Shown one piece after another: positions 30,946 through 42,910 of a stretch of DNA of 64,000 nucleotides. The notes beneath the pieces were generated by a model. It was not told where the DNA came from and did not search any database. It worked only from the letters and a program-made list of their open reading frames with translations. The first letter of the stretch is position 1; every line of letters begins with the position of its first letter. This DNA is from Basidiobolus meristosporus CBS 931.73 (lineage: Eukaryota > Basidiobolomycota > Basidiobolomycetes > Basidiobolales > Basidiobolaceae), in NCBI GenBank assembly GCA_002104905.1, contig MCFE01000211.1, positions 62,001-126,000 of the forward strand, written 5' to 3'. The translations under genes were made by a program, and so were the position numbers.

Positions 30946-33060
30946 AACATACCATCCCTATACCCAGAACCAACATTTAGCTCAACCTCATACTCAACAA
31001 GTAACTCCATTAAATCTACCGCTCATATTGTTTTTGTTGTAGTACTCTGTTTCCATGACTATAGTGGGAACCCTTCTGCTTAATGTCACTTCTCATTCAC
31101 AGTTTCCCATATGGCATGGTCTTCAGCCTGCACTGCAAGGTCTGACACCTCTTCTGCCAGTCTTTACAACACATCCTTGCAATATTTAAGTGCATCTTCT
31201 TGAGCACCGTTCTTCACAAAGGGCTGCAACCTCTTGGCATGCCTATTGATGTTCAAAAATTCCACTGAAGGCATTGTGACAACCTTTTGAGTTCTTGGTG
31301 TTGTTTCTTTGTCTGTCAGTAGAATCTCCACTCTGTCAATAATGGAGGACATGGAAGCTGTGATAGACAAATTGCTCCTCTCTGCAAACTCATCCACCCC
31401 ACTGGAGTGTAGCAAAACTGGCTGCATTTCTATGTCTTGTGAGTACAATTGTTTTCTAGTAAATAATTCTTATTGGCTATGAAAGGATTAAGTCTGTTTG
31501 GGGCTTACAGACTTCATTGGCAAGAACTGCAGCATTTTTCTTATGCCTCTCTGTCAATGACTTGGGTAGACTCTTTTCCCGTTACCTTTTCCTTGATCAT
31601 TGCCAGGCCTTTCACTGCTATTTTGTCTGAGTGCTTCTAATGTTGAATTATGCTTTCTCCTTGATAAATGCTACTCTGATACTTCTGTGTTAATCCGCTT
31701 GTCCCTTGCTGACAGTCAGTGTGCAACTTGATGATTGTTTCTACTTGTTTTGAGTTCTCAGCCCATGCTATGATGGGTGCCTGTAGTAGTTGCTTTTTTT
31801 ATCACTGCAAAGTCTATGACTGCTACTTTCACTGAGTTCTTCCTGAGTGGGGATACACTCTTTCTGTGACAGATGTTGTTCTGGTGCATCTGTTCTGCCT
31901 GCTTTTCCTATATTGGCTCTCTTCCAGCTACCCAGTATCCCTTTGACTCTTGCTTAGTGCTTTTGACCCTGCTTGTAAAGTGCTCTTAAGGAAGCAGCTA
32001 GTTTTTAGCCATTGCACCCTTGTTCCTCTACCTTTAATAGTTTTTGCTACTCATGAAATACTTTCTTAGCATACCAATGTTGCCCCAAAATCTGTTTGCC
32101 TGTTTGAGTCCAGGGAAATACTCATGGAGCAAGTCAAGCACATTCTGATTTGCCTTGAGTCCCTGATGGTCCCAAGAAATGCTGGCCTTACAGTGTTGGC
32201 TTGCTAGACTTTTAAGGGCCTCTTGAATACCAACCAGCTCTTCATCACTGCACTCAACAGCTTCATGGATATTAGATATCTTTTGATTATTAGGCTCCAG
32301 TATAAACACTACATTTTTTCCTCCAATGCTGTGATAGGCTTTCTAGGGGCTCTATCTTTGGGCACTGATACTGTGTGTATGGTGTTCCACTGCTGCTACA
32401 TTGGGAAATGGCTCAATGCTTGGCCACAACATTCAGCTACTTGAGTTTTTGCATTGCAGAAAAGATACTGCTTTCTCTACCTGGGATATTGATTGCTCTA
32501 CATGTGTTATCTGCTTATTCTGTATCTGACTATTTCCTGATTTCTCCGGGCCATTGCATCTATCCTATCAGTCACTGCATCTAGTTGCCTCATCAATGCT
32601 TTGATATGACCTGACAGCATACTTGCTAATATGGGTGGTGGTGATGTTATTATAGTCACTTGCTGGCCTTCAATTACAGGTACTGCTGTTGCTACATTCT
32701 GATCTGCCTCAGCATTATGGTCAGCTTATGACTCTGCAGTAATTCCAATTGCGTACTTGACTGAGAGCCTGATGAGCTCACATTGATTCCTTCAGTAGGC
32801 ACACTGTCCGCAGGGCTTTTTTTGGTTGTAGCCCTGCTTATTTCACTGAATGTCAAAGCAAGCTATTGTCCAACTGCTCTTGTACTCCTGTCAATGGTGG
32901 GGTTTAGTTGGGAACCAGACAATTTTGTGTTATTTTTTGTGGCATAAGTATGGAGGTAAGTCAAACCAAAGGGGAAATAGTGTTACATATATGTAAGTAT
33001 GTAATGCCACATCTTTATTTATAATGCTTTCTTTAGTGGGTTAACACTGCATCTTAAACT
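30946..33060 (-). pseudogene. T5 ORF2 in reverse orientation, broken
   Basis: Minus-strand counterpart of T1 22,283-24,330, running from its N-terminal region near 33,060 to its C-terminal region near 30,960. Clear blocks: NNQKISNIHEAVECSDEELV and NVLDLLHEYFPGLKQANRFW at 32,034-32,309; a region matching the T1 Gln/Lys-rich centre at 31,500-32,000; and FLNINRHAKRLQPFVKNGAQ at 31,164-31,448. The plus-strand ORFs in this span are shadows. Confidence 0.5.
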
Positions 33061-33164
33061 CATGTAGGTGAAATGTCTCAAGGACAGAATTGTGTAAGAT
33101 TCAAATGAGTATTGAGAAAATATAATAAAATAGTGTTGTGTTGTTAAGTGTCCAACTGCTTGCC

Positions 33165-33795
33165 CCATGGATAAGACTTCAATGATTCAACACTGTGAGA
33201 GAAGTGAAAAAAGACCATGTGGCTATTATGGCAATCCTCTCAGCCATTAAGCATGTTGACTGCATAGGAGGTATTACAAGAATTGTGGCCAATGTTTTCC
33301 CACACAAGTAATAGTTGATCATTCACCAGTGACTACTGTTCCAACAATATCTTGCTGGCCACTTGATTTTGCAATACAACAACTGGATGTACTTGTCACC
33401 CTGCACAAACTGAGTCAGGTGAGTTTGTGATGTCTTTAGGCTTGCCTTACCTTTCTAAATATGGTATGCAGAGTGATAGCTCCAAAGAAGCAGACTCACT
33501 GATGGATTGTGAGCCTATCTTCCCTAACAACAGTACCCTGCATAGGCCTGGCAAAATCCCATAATGCAACAAGACAACACCAGTGGAGTAAATGCCAAAA
33601 ATACCCTATGGAGCCAAGTGAGCCCAGTAGTCAATCTACTAGTGAATAATGTGATGTTGTGGCCAGAGAAGTGGCATGTTCCCACTACTATCAGTGATAG
33701 GGGCATTGAGCATATACTACTACTTCTTGACATAATCATAGTGGGATGCAACTTACCATGCACATGGTGTAAATGGATAACTGTCATGCACCTGA
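33165..33795 (+). pseudogene. T5 Tnp2-like transposase, N-terminal part
   Basis: Plus-strand copy of the T1 transposase start (minus 22060-21450): a Cys/His-rich beginning, then TLWSQVSPVVNLLVNNVMLW and a CNLPCTWCKW Cys motif. It lies head-to-head with the ORF2 copy to its left, the same divergent arrangement as T1 but inverted. At about 33,795-33,820 it is joined abruptly to ORF2 sequence on the same strand. Confidence 0.5.
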
Positions 33796-33814
33796 CAAAA
33801 TATGTTTACCCTAC

Positions 33815-35343
33815 CACAAATATTGAACAGTTTGCTTTGACACTCTGTAAAGCAAGCAGGGCTACAAGCAAAAAAAGACCTGTGGACAGTGTGTCAACCA
33901 AAGGTAACAATGTAGACTCCTTAGTCCCTGAGTTAAGTTGACAATTGGAAATCACCTTGGGGTTGCAAGCTGACTATAATGCTGAGGCATATAGGAATGT
34001 AGAAAAAGCAATACCTGCAGCTGAAGACCAGCAAATTGTCATCACAACATTACCACCACTCATATAAGCAAGTATGTAGTCAGCTGATACCAAGCATTAA
34101 TGAGGCAGCTAGTTGCTGTGGCTATTAGGATAGACACAATGGCCCAGAGAAATCAGCAAATAATCCAGAAGCAAGGTCAGCTTATGAAAGGTGCAGAGCA
34201 ATCAGTATCCTAGGTAAAGACAATAACAGAAACAATAGCAGACAAAGAAGGGTGCAATGGCTAAAAACTAGTAGCTTCCTCAGGACCCTGTTCCTAAGTA
34301 GGGTCAAGAGCTCCAAACTGGCATCAGAGGGACACTAGGTAGCTGGAAGATTGCCAATAAAGGAGAAGCAGACAGATACAGATGCACCAGCACAATATTT
34401 ATCAAGGAAAAAGTGTACCTCTACTCAAGAGGCACTGAGTGTAAGTTGCAGGGAAGGACCTAGCAGTTAAAAAACAAGTGGCCACCTCAGAGGCCTGTCA
34501 CAGCATGGGGTAAGAGCTCAAATCAAGCAGAAAAGAAGCATCAGGTTGCCTCCAGAGTGCCAGCAAGGGACAGGCAGGCAGAAACAAATACATCAGAGCG
34601 GCATTTATCAAGGAGAGAGCATAGTTTAATACAAGAAGCACCCAAATAAAGTAGCTGTTTAAGACTTGGTTGTGACAAAGGAAAAGGTCAAGAGAAAGAG
34701 GTTTACTCAAGCCAGAGGCATGGAAGCATGAGAAAAGAGGTGCAGCTCTTGTCAATTAACACTGTAAGCCTTGCAGTGCCAGCTGAAGATCAGGACATTT
34801 GGGACCAGTGAATGAACAGCAGCATAATGTTGTACAACTCCCACCAAAGCCATGGAAACAGAGAGTTACAGAAGAAACTTGTATACAGTGGTGGATTTTA
34901 ATGGAGTGACTTGTTGAGTGTGGGTTAGGGCTTAATGATAGTGTAGGGTCTGGGGACTTGTATAGGCCAGTACAGTTGGCAATTGAGGTACAATTGAAGC
35001 TCCAATGGAAAAGAATCTATTTGTAGGCATGAAAAGTAAGAGAAACAGCTGATTCAGGAGGTAGGAGTGTGAAAATGTGGCAATGGTCAATCAATGCACA
35101 CAAATGTATGAAGCAATAGAGTGTCTGGGAACAGAAAGTGAGAGAATGAGGTTAGAGCCAATCAAAAGACACATCCATATTGCTGTGATGACAAATTGTG
35201 ACCAAGTTTTCTGAGAAATTTGGGGTGAAACTATTTTTTGACAATCTTTGCATGGTGCCCTGATGGGATCAAAACTTCTTAGTCAAGGGACTTGGAATTA
35301 GTGGCAGCCTTTTGACTGGATTATCACGATAACTTTGCACAGG
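33815..35343 (+). mobile_element. Second T-family ORF2 and right end joined to T5
   Basis: Plus-strand ORF2 sequence (CKASRATSKKRPVDSVSTKG onward, through the C-terminal block near 34,780-35,010), then the conserved right subterminal region and a decayed terminus (acgataactttgcacaggg) ending about 35,343. It abuts the transposase fragment at 33,795, producing an ORF2-promoter-Tnp-ORF2 arrangement. Confidence 0.45.
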
Positions 35344-35584
35344 GTAGTGATTTTGCCAAGCTTGTGAAGGGTATTGCTCAGAGAGGATATAAGCTCAGAA
35401 TCCATTGGTGAGCATGCTACTTGAGGGCTATCACTCTGCAAGCTGTATTCATTAGGATGGGGGTAGCCTAAAGGAATTTTAAACTCACCAGAATCAGCTT
35501 GAGCAAGGTTACAGGTACAGCTAGATACCATCATGAAAATATCAAGAGGCCAGCAAGATATTGTTAGTACAGTAGTGACTGGTG

Positions 35585-35735
35585 AATACCAAAGATTGCT
35601 ATAGGGTCTTGGCAATATTAGAAGGGATTGGGAGTAGATAATGTGGTTTTTAGTTAGTGAACTTTTGAATATAAAGTAGCATTTATACTTTACATAGTCT
35701 TGTATGAAAACATGTTGAATAGATTTAGGAAGATC
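35585..35735 (-). repeat. Truncated Copia-1 LTR
   Basis: Matches about the first 150 bp of the Copia-1 LTR (gggtcttggcaatattag, gattgggag, tatttatactttac-like). It is cut at 35735 where a Copia-2 LTR begins. The upstream part 35,344-35,584 resembles T transposase N-terminal sequence (minus) in decayed form. Confidence 0.5.
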
Positions 35736-36000
35736 CAACAACTGTTGAAATATTAGACTATTTGGTATCATTCAGCAGCTAAAAATTTACTTAACAACTC
35801 TAGACTAGTCTTGGTCACTGGACAACATATTTGTAGCCCCAAATTTGCCAGTTTCTTCACATCTATTATCCTATGATTATTCCCCTGTGGTGAAGATCAA
35901 ATCAACACTTTTTACTAAATATATGTACTAACCACAAAACCGTTGCAGAATGCTCCTGAATGTTAAGAAACCCTCCTTACTTAGTGTTAAAGCTGTATTA
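35736..36000 (+). repeat. Truncated Copia-2 LTR
   Basis: Begins TGTTGAAATATTAGACTATT and follows the copia C LTR (42540 onward) through tgctcctgaatgttaagaaaccctccttacttagtg. It ends at about 36,000 at the junction with T3. Probably the 5' LTR of element D. Confidence 0.6.
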
Positions 36001-37564
36001 CCTCATCATCTTCCCACAGAGAGAACATACAGAAGTCAGCATGCAATTACAGCAACATTGGCAAGCAGTAAGCCATTGGCTGGAATTTGGAATCAATTAG
36101 AAACTGGAGATACTTGGGTGTATTTACTCAAGTGGCATTTTGATGCCATTCCTACCAAAAGTAGATTGAAAGCATTGGGAGTCATATGTGGACATTGAAG
36201 GAATATTTATCCAGAAGTGGATCACCAATGCCAACTTGACGCATCTACAGCTGTTGTGCAAGGTGTTTGTGACAGGATTTGAGAGGCCATACTACAAACA
36301 TATAGCTGAATGTGTAGTTCTCTGTTGCTAATGTATCCATTCTCTACTCCATCTTGCATGGTATATGGAAAGTATTGGGCATTGCTTCACCTTCTGGGAG
36401 TTTCCTATGGAGCAGATGCATGGGGAGATAGAAAGACAAGTCAAGTTGCAGGTACCATCATATCCTAATCTGATCAAGAATGGCACCTGGAAATCTGTCA
36501 TGGATATGATGAGTTGACATATAGAGGATAGCCAGGAAGAGTTGGAAAATACTGAGGACAAGTGTGCACATTGAGACACTTATGCCCATGGCATTAAGAA
36601 GCTGAGCAGCTCCAATGTGTGTGTAATCAGCTAAGTAATGCAAAGTTGGGTAGGGTGCAACAAGCAACTAATTTTTATCAGGAAAACTCTGCCAAGGTAT
36701 GCTGGATTTCTCATGGTCTCAAGCCAAGTTCTACGCCATTCAATACAGAATTCACAAAAACAAAAACCAGAGCGTACCTATAAGGGGGACTAGAATCCCA
36801 TAGAAGCAGGAATATACTGGCTAGATACCAAGAAGTTCTTTGTATATATTCAGGAGGTATTCAAGGCAGAAGTGGCAACTGCCAAGCATATGTTTGCAAG
36901 ATGTATATGTTACCAGCAGTATAACATATATAGCAACTTTGCAAGTATTACACTAAAAAGCTGAAAAGTTGAGGTGCTAGAAGTATGTCAATTGTGGCAG
37001 GTGTATGCATCTGAGAAGTTAATAAGCAGGCGGTCATATTTTTTTGATTCAAACTATATGTGGAATACCCAAGGTGGTAGTGGGATAGCAAATAAAGAGG
37101 GGTTATTCTACAGTGAAATACATATATGGCACAAGGGGAGGTAGAAAAAGGAAATACCATTTGGTGAATTGGTACGGTAGCATCATATAGAACTGGCTGT
37201 AGGCCACCATACTGCCATTATAATGCCAAAAGAGTCTTGCTGCAAGGCCATTGAAATACTTTCAAGTTTTTTGCCATTCAAGGTAATAGGTGTCCTGGCC
37301 AGTTGGACTCATTTAAAATAGTTGTTGAGCACAATATAACTGCAATAATATCATGCAATTACTGTCACAGTACCAATCAAATCTTGTTAAGTGTTATAAC
37401 TTTATTAGGCAGTAAAATTAGGAAAACACAATTGTGATCCCATCATAAGATTGTTAAGCGGGTCACCATTTCCAAGCTGCAGGTAGTATGATGGTCTCTA
37501 CACAGAATTCTGACAGCTGATCTTGTTTGGATCCACCCAAGGGATCAAGCTATTTATCATAGGG
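36001..37564 (+). mobile_element. T3: T-family copy, transposase C-terminal half and right terminus, plus orientation
   Basis: The plus-strand equivalent of T1 17,280 down to 10,460: DTWVYLLKWHFDAIPTKSRL, a WALLHLLGVSYGA-like region and further broken frames. It then has the subterminal region and terminus TTATCATAGGG ending at 37564. It contains no insertion at either the copia A or the solo-LTR site, so it serves as a second empty-site control. Confidence 0.6.
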
Positions 37565-38305
37565 AACAAAGTGCAACCAATCATTGTTATGATTAGTATA
37601 TTGACTCTGGAGCATCACAGCATATTTGAAGTATCAAGGAGTGGCTCAGCAACTTGAAGACTATTCTGGTAAGAAATGTTTATCTGAGAGATAACTCTGC
37701 ACTGGTAGCTACCACCAGTGGGTCTATACTACCAAACATGGGTGATATCTCAGGGGCTAAAGCAGCAAAACCAACTGATGTACTCTACATCCCTGGAATA
37801 GCTAGGAACCTACTCTCAGTCAGTAAAGCAACTGCTCATGGACTGAAGTATTTTTTTACTAAGCTGAATTGCTTATTATTGGGTGAAAATGGACAACAAT
37901 TAGCTTTGGGAATCATATATTACAACATATCTAAGCTACAATGCAAGATCATTATACCTTGGTATGCTAACATTGCTGAAACTGATGAAATCAGCTGGAG
38001 ACATTACATAACAGTCAAGGACATGTTGGGGAACAGAGAGTTAGCTAATTGGCAGAAAATCAGCTTCTTAGGGGCCTATAGTACTCAATTCTGACCAAAT
38101 TCAGTGTCTGTGAGGGATTTTCATATGGTTAACAAGCTAGGTAACATTTAAGAAGCTCAGGAGGCATTGACCCCACCAATATATTGGCTGTTGTTTACAC
38201 AGAGATCTGTAGGCCCATGAGATCACTATGCTTTGGAGCCAAGAGATACTTTATGATGTTTATTGATGACAGGACAGGATATATATGGGCATACTTCCTT
38301 GTCAC
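37565..38305 (+). mobile_element. Copia D (Copia-2), left part, split by copia C
   Basis: Protease and GAG-pre-integrase region of an older Copia-2 copy: IDSGASQHI-like at about 37,595, then a 146-codon open stretch (37654-38094) with DVLYIPGIARNLLSVSKATA. It continues to the integrase start (FIDDRTGYIWAYFL-like at about 38,258) and breaks at 38305 inside that motif; the frame continues at 42911. Confidence 0.75.
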
Positions 38306-38673
38306 TTTTGAAATATTGGATTATTTGGTATCTTCCTATAGCAAAAAATTTACTTAACAATTTTGGACTAGTCTTGGTCACTGTGGGGCTTATTTACAGC
38401 TCAGACTTTGCCACTTTCTTCAGATCTATGATCTTATGACTAATCCCTTACAGCCAGGATAAAATTAGCACCATTACTAAACATTATGTACTTACCATGA
38501 AACTGTTACAGTATGCTCCTGAATATTGAGAAACTCTCCTTACTTAGTGTTACAGCTGTAATGCTCCTACAAAGGTATAAATACTGAGCTTCTTTATTGA
38601 TAAACAACAGTTAGCTATTATCACTATTTCTTTGTAAGTTCCTTATATCCAAATCACTTCTTAAATTGCAACA
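38306..38673 (+). repeat. Copia C 5' LTR
   Basis: 368 bp, starts TTTTGAAATATTGG (first G of TG lost) and ends TTGCAACA. TATA-like ggtataaatactgagcttc near 38,573 is conserved in the 3' LTR and is a plausible core promoter. Confidence 0.9.
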
Positions 38674-38685
38674 GGTTATGAGCCC
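38674..38685 (+). other. Copia C primer-binding site
   Basis: GGTTATGAGCCC follows the 5' LTR without spacing and is complementary to the initiator tRNA-Met anticodon stem-loop GGGCTCATAACC. It is identical to the site in Copia-1 although the LTRs of the two families are unrelated. Confidence 0.75.
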
Positions 38686-38709
38686 TGATTGCCTTAATCT
38701 ATTCTAAAG

Positions 38710-39470
38710 ATGACTTCTACCAGCAAACAGAACAACACAAACATCTGCCCTGTGCGGGAGAGGTTTGATGGGAAGAACTACAGACTGGAGAATCAAGATG
38801 CAAATCCACCTTGAGGAAAGGAAGCTTTGGAATATAGTAGCAGGAAAAGAAGTTGAGCCCATAGGACCGGCAGAAGAAATGGAAAAGTTTCAAAAGAAGG
38901 AGAGGAAGGCCTTTAATGCCACATGCATCAATGTGCAAGATTCCTTCATTGGACACAGCCATGCCTCAAACACTGCCAAAGCAGCAGGGGAATCCTTAGA
39001 GAAGATCTTTAGAGCAAAGTCAGTATCAAACAAGCTTTATTTGAACAAAAGTTCTTCAACATATGGAAGAGGCCAGATGATGATATGCTACAACTCATCA
39101 CTATAATGGGGACACTTGCAGAAGAACTTTAGAGTATTAATGCTGGTGCAGATGATGAAGAAAAGATACTCTGTCTATTTTGCAGCCTACCAGACAAGTA
39201 TGAGCCACTTGTACTTTCTTTTGAAAGCAGAGAACACAATATGACTTTAAATTCTGTCAAAGAAAGACTTCTTGATGAAGAACTCCGATATCATGATCAA
39301 GCAGAGAGAATTAAAGATAATGCTTTATTCAGCTCAGAAAGGCACTCAGAAATGAAGGGAAAGCCATAAAACCAAAGAAAACCTGGTTGCTGTTACTACT
39401 GTAAAAAGCCAGGACACTGGGCAAGAGAATGCAAGAAGAAACAAGCAGACAAAAAACAGAAACTAGAGCA
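38710..39470 (+). pseudogene. Copia C gag with intact zinc knuckle
   Basis: Starts ATGACTTCTACCAGC; after a frameshift near 38,790 the frame continues TDWRIKMQIHLEERKLWNIV and KEVEPIGPAEEMEKFQKKER (UBN2-type gag). Later stops at about 39,106 and 39,130. The nucleocapsid knuckle CYYCKKPGHWARECKK at about 39,393-39,440 has all four CX2CX4HX4C ligands. Confidence 0.82.
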
Positions 39471-39539
39471 GGCAAGCCACATAATTACTGATGAACAGTT
39501 ATTTGTAACCATACAAGCAAGTGCAAGTAACCAATGTAA

Positions 39540-40960
39540 CAAATGATATATTGACTCTGGAGCATCACACCATGTATATGGTATAAAGGAGTGGTTCATC
39601 AACTTAAAGACTACCACTGTAAGAAAGGTTTATCTGGGAGATAACTCTGCTCTGGAAGCTACCAACAGTGGGTCTATACCACTAAATATGAGCTATAGCT
39701 AAGGGGAACATCAGCAAGACTGACTGAAGTACTCAATGTACCTGGAATAGCTGAGAACCTATACTTAGTCGGTAAAGCAACTGCTCCGGGACTGATACTT
39801 GTTTTAACTAAGAAGAGCTGCTCAATATTGAGTGAAAATGGACAAATAATAGCTTTGGAAATCAGAGATCACAATAAATACAAGTTACAATGCAAGATCA
39901 TTGTACCTGAGTATGTCAACTATGCTGCAACTGATGAAACCAACTGGCAGACATGGCATAGGAGGCTAGAACACATAGGGGAGCAGAAAATAAGCCAATT
40001 GCTGAAACATCAGCTTGTTTTGGGCCTAAAATACTCAATTCCAATCAAATTGAATGTTTGTAAGGGATGTTAATATGGGAAACAAGCTAGGCAACATTCC
40101 AAGAGCTCAGAAGACATCAATACCACCAAAATATTGGCTATTGTACACTCAGACATATGTGGCCCCATGAGAACACTGTCCTTTGGAGCCAAGAGTTACT
40201 TTACAACATTTATTGATGACAAAACAAGATGTGCATTGGTGTACTTCCTCAGAACAAAGGATGAAGCTTTGGAGATGCTTTGGTACCTCAAGAACATGGC
40301 AGAAACACAAACTGAGAGTAAATTGAAGGTACTACACAGTGACAATGGAAGAGAAAATTGTTCTAAGGAGTTTGCAAAATACTGCTCATCTACTAACATA
40401 CTACAGCAGACCACAGTTCCTCATGCTCCACAGCCAAATGGAGCAGCAGAACATGCAAATAGAGCAATAATAGAGATGGGAAGATCTATGCTACATCATA
40501 AGGGAATGGACTACAAGTTTTGGGCTGAGTCTGCTGCTACCACAGTTTACATCATCAACAGCTGCCTAATAACAGTACAACACAATTCCACACCCTTTGA
40601 AGCATGTACAGACAATAAACCACATCTCCAGCACCTCAAGAACTTTGGCATCATGTTTTTTATAACATTCCTGATAAAAAAAGCTCAAAGTTGGAACCAG
40701 AGAGTAGCAAAGGGATCTTTCTTTGGTATTGTGAGTACACCAAAGGGTATAGAGTGTATGATGGCAAAATTCAGAAGCTGATCAAGAGCAGGGATGGTGT
40801 ATTTGAGGAGTATTCAGATCCTAAAGCCATTGAAATCATTGGCCAGCTACCTAATGACGTAATCAACACTGATGAAGAAGATATATGCCTAATGCAGCCA
40901 GATACAGATGATAATTCTACCAGTTCCAGATCAGAGCAGATTATTCCAGTTGGGTGATCT
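39540..40960 (+). pseudogene. Copia C protease and integrase
   Basis: Protease motif YIDSGASHHVYG at about 39,550; pre-integrase WHRRLEHIGEQKISQLLKHQ. An open 215-codon integrase stretch (40134-40781) has the catalytic triad context HSDICGPM (D), VLHSDNGREN (D) and PQPNGAAEHANRA (E), so the DDE residues are intact. A frameshift at about 40,700 moves to the C-terminal part (YCEYTKGYRVYDGKIQKLIK). Confidence 0.88.
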
Positions 40961-41014
40961 ACCAGAATAAGAAATGCCCCTGGATCCTGGTGGCAGACAT
41001 CCAATGATTGTACT

Positions 41015-42480
41015 ATGTGGCAGCAAGCCATGCAAGAGTACCAATCACTGATCAGGGCAAAAATGTGGGAACTTGTAGTTTTACCAAATGGTAGAAAGCC
41101 AATAGGATGTAGCTGGGTCTACAAGATCAAGATAGCCGCAAATGGTGCTGTTGATAAGTACAAGGCTAGATTGGTGGCTAAAGGCTATTCCCAGATCCAA
41201 GGACTGAATTTAAGGAAGCATTTGCTCCAGTTGCCAAGTTTAACTCCATTAGAACAGTTCTAACCCTGGCAGCTGTACACAGTCTAGATCTACTCAAATG
41301 GATGTCAAAACAGCCTTTCTCAATGGGGATTTGCAAGAACCTATATATATGGACCAACCAGAAGGTTTCACTGATCCAAAAGACCCTTGTAAGGTGTGCA
41401 AACTTCAAAAATTGTTGTATGGGCTTAAGCAGGCACCAAAAGCGTGGTATAACAAGATTAACACATATCCAGAGGAAATTGGGTTCTCTTGTAGCACTGC
41501 AGATCACAGTATTGATGTAAAGCAGCTCAAAAAGGGTGTGATCATCCTAGTTCTTCATGTGGACAACCTAATTATAGCTACAAGTGACCAAGAGGCACTC
41601 AAACAGAAAAAATCAGATCCCTTCAGCAAGTTGGAGATGAAAGATCTTGAAAATTGAGGTATTTTCTAGGAATTGAAGTCAAATTTGTCAAACCTACGCA
41701 GAAAACGGTGCTGAATCAGTCCAAGTACATCAGGGATGCTCTTAGATACTTCATAATGGGAAATTGCAAACCTGCAGCTACATCTGTGGACAACAACCTG
41801 AATTCAAGCAAACCTCGGCCAGTTATAGATGAAAATGGCTCAAAAAAGGACCAAAACTTTCCCTAACAATCAATGGTTGGTAGCCTAATGTACTTGATGA
41901 TGTCTACATGCCCAGATATTGCAGTGGCAGTTGGAATAGTCAGTCAATTCATGCAGCATTATGGATCAGATCAAATTGCAGCAGTTAAGCGGATTTTCAG
42001 ATATCTACAAGGTACTATAAATATGGTACTGGAATACTCTGGAGTAGCTAATAGGCAAAAATTTGATGATTACAGTGATTCAGATTAGGGTAGGCATCTG
42101 ATTGACAGATGCACTACCACAGGCTATATATTTTTTTATGCTGGTGCAGCTATTACTTGGAGTTGCAAGAAACAACCAACTGTGGCCCTATCTACAACTG
42201 AAGCAGAAAATATGGCTGCATGTCAAGCAAATACGGAGGCTATACAGCTACAAAAATTATTCAAAGACTTGGGTTTTAATTCAGATGAACCAACATGTAT
42301 TTACCAGGATAATCAAATTTTATCTCATTAGCTAGAAATCCTTCTAATCATGCCAGAACTAAGCACATTGATAAAAGCATAACTTTGTGAGGGAAGCTGT
42401 TGAAAATAACTTAGTAGAGTTAGTGTACTGCCCAACTAACAAAATGGAGGCAGATATATTGACAAAACCACTAGATAGGT
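41015..42480 (+). pseudogene. Copia C reverse transcriptase and RNase H
   Basis: RT blocks [56 protein letters not shown] and [15 protein letters not shown]. The active-site block reads [10 protein letters not shown] instead of YVDDLIIAT, so one catalytic Asp is Asn. RNase H remains include YLMMSTCPDIAVAVGIVSQF and, in another frame, LSTTEAEN-like and MEADILTKPLDRSLFE. Frameshifts at about 41,220, 41,655 and 42,090. Confidence 0.88.
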
Positions 42481-42530
42481 CACTATTTGAGAATCTCATG
42501 GAGGAATTAGGATTAAAAAATTACTTAGTT

Positions 42531-42539
42531 GAGGGGGAG
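42531..42539 (+). other. Copia C polypurine tract
   Basis: GAGGGGGAG immediately before the 3' LTR (context TTAGTTGAGGGGGAG), as in Copia-1 elements. Confidence 0.8.
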
Positions 42540-42905
42540 TGCTGAATATTGGACTATTTTGTATCTCTCTGCAGCTAAAAATTTACTTAACAATTCAGGA
42601 CTAGTCTTGTTCACTGTGGGACTAATTACAGCTCTTACTTTGCCACTTTCTTCAGATCTACAATCTTTTGATTTTTCCCTTACAGCCAGGATAAAATTCG
42701 CACCATTACTAAACATTATGTGCTAACCCTGAACTGTTACAGAATGCTCCTGAATATTGAAAAACCCTCCTTACTTAGTGTTACTGCTGTATTACTCCTA
42801 CAAAGGTATAAATTCTGAGCTTCTTTATTGAAAAACAACAGTTCAGCTATTATCACTATTTCTAGATAAGTACCTTATATCTAGATTACTTCTTAAATTG
42901 CAACA
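42540..42905 (+). repeat. Copia C 3' LTR
   Basis: 366 bp, TGCTGAATATTGG...TTGCAACA, followed by the GTCAC duplication. Contains ggtataaattctgagcttc near 42,805. Confidence 0.9.
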
Positions 42906-42910
42906 GTCAC

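Larger units (their letters stand above)
38306..42905 (+). mobile_element. Copia C: complete Copia-2 LTR retrotransposon, 4,600 bp
   Basis: LTRs 38306-38673 and 42540-42905, flanked by the perfect 5-bp duplication GTCAC (38301-38305 and 42906-42910). A primer-binding site (38674) and polypurine tract (42531) are in place. Coding order gag, protease, integrase, RT, RNase H on the plus strand. Stops and frameshifts throughout. It is inserted in the integrase region of copia D, a member of its own family. Confidence 0.93.

Noticed and set aside
35950-36198. 82-codon plus-strand frame as a gene
   Set aside because: It runs across the junction between a Copia-2 LTR and T3 (about 36,000), so it is a chimera of two repeats.
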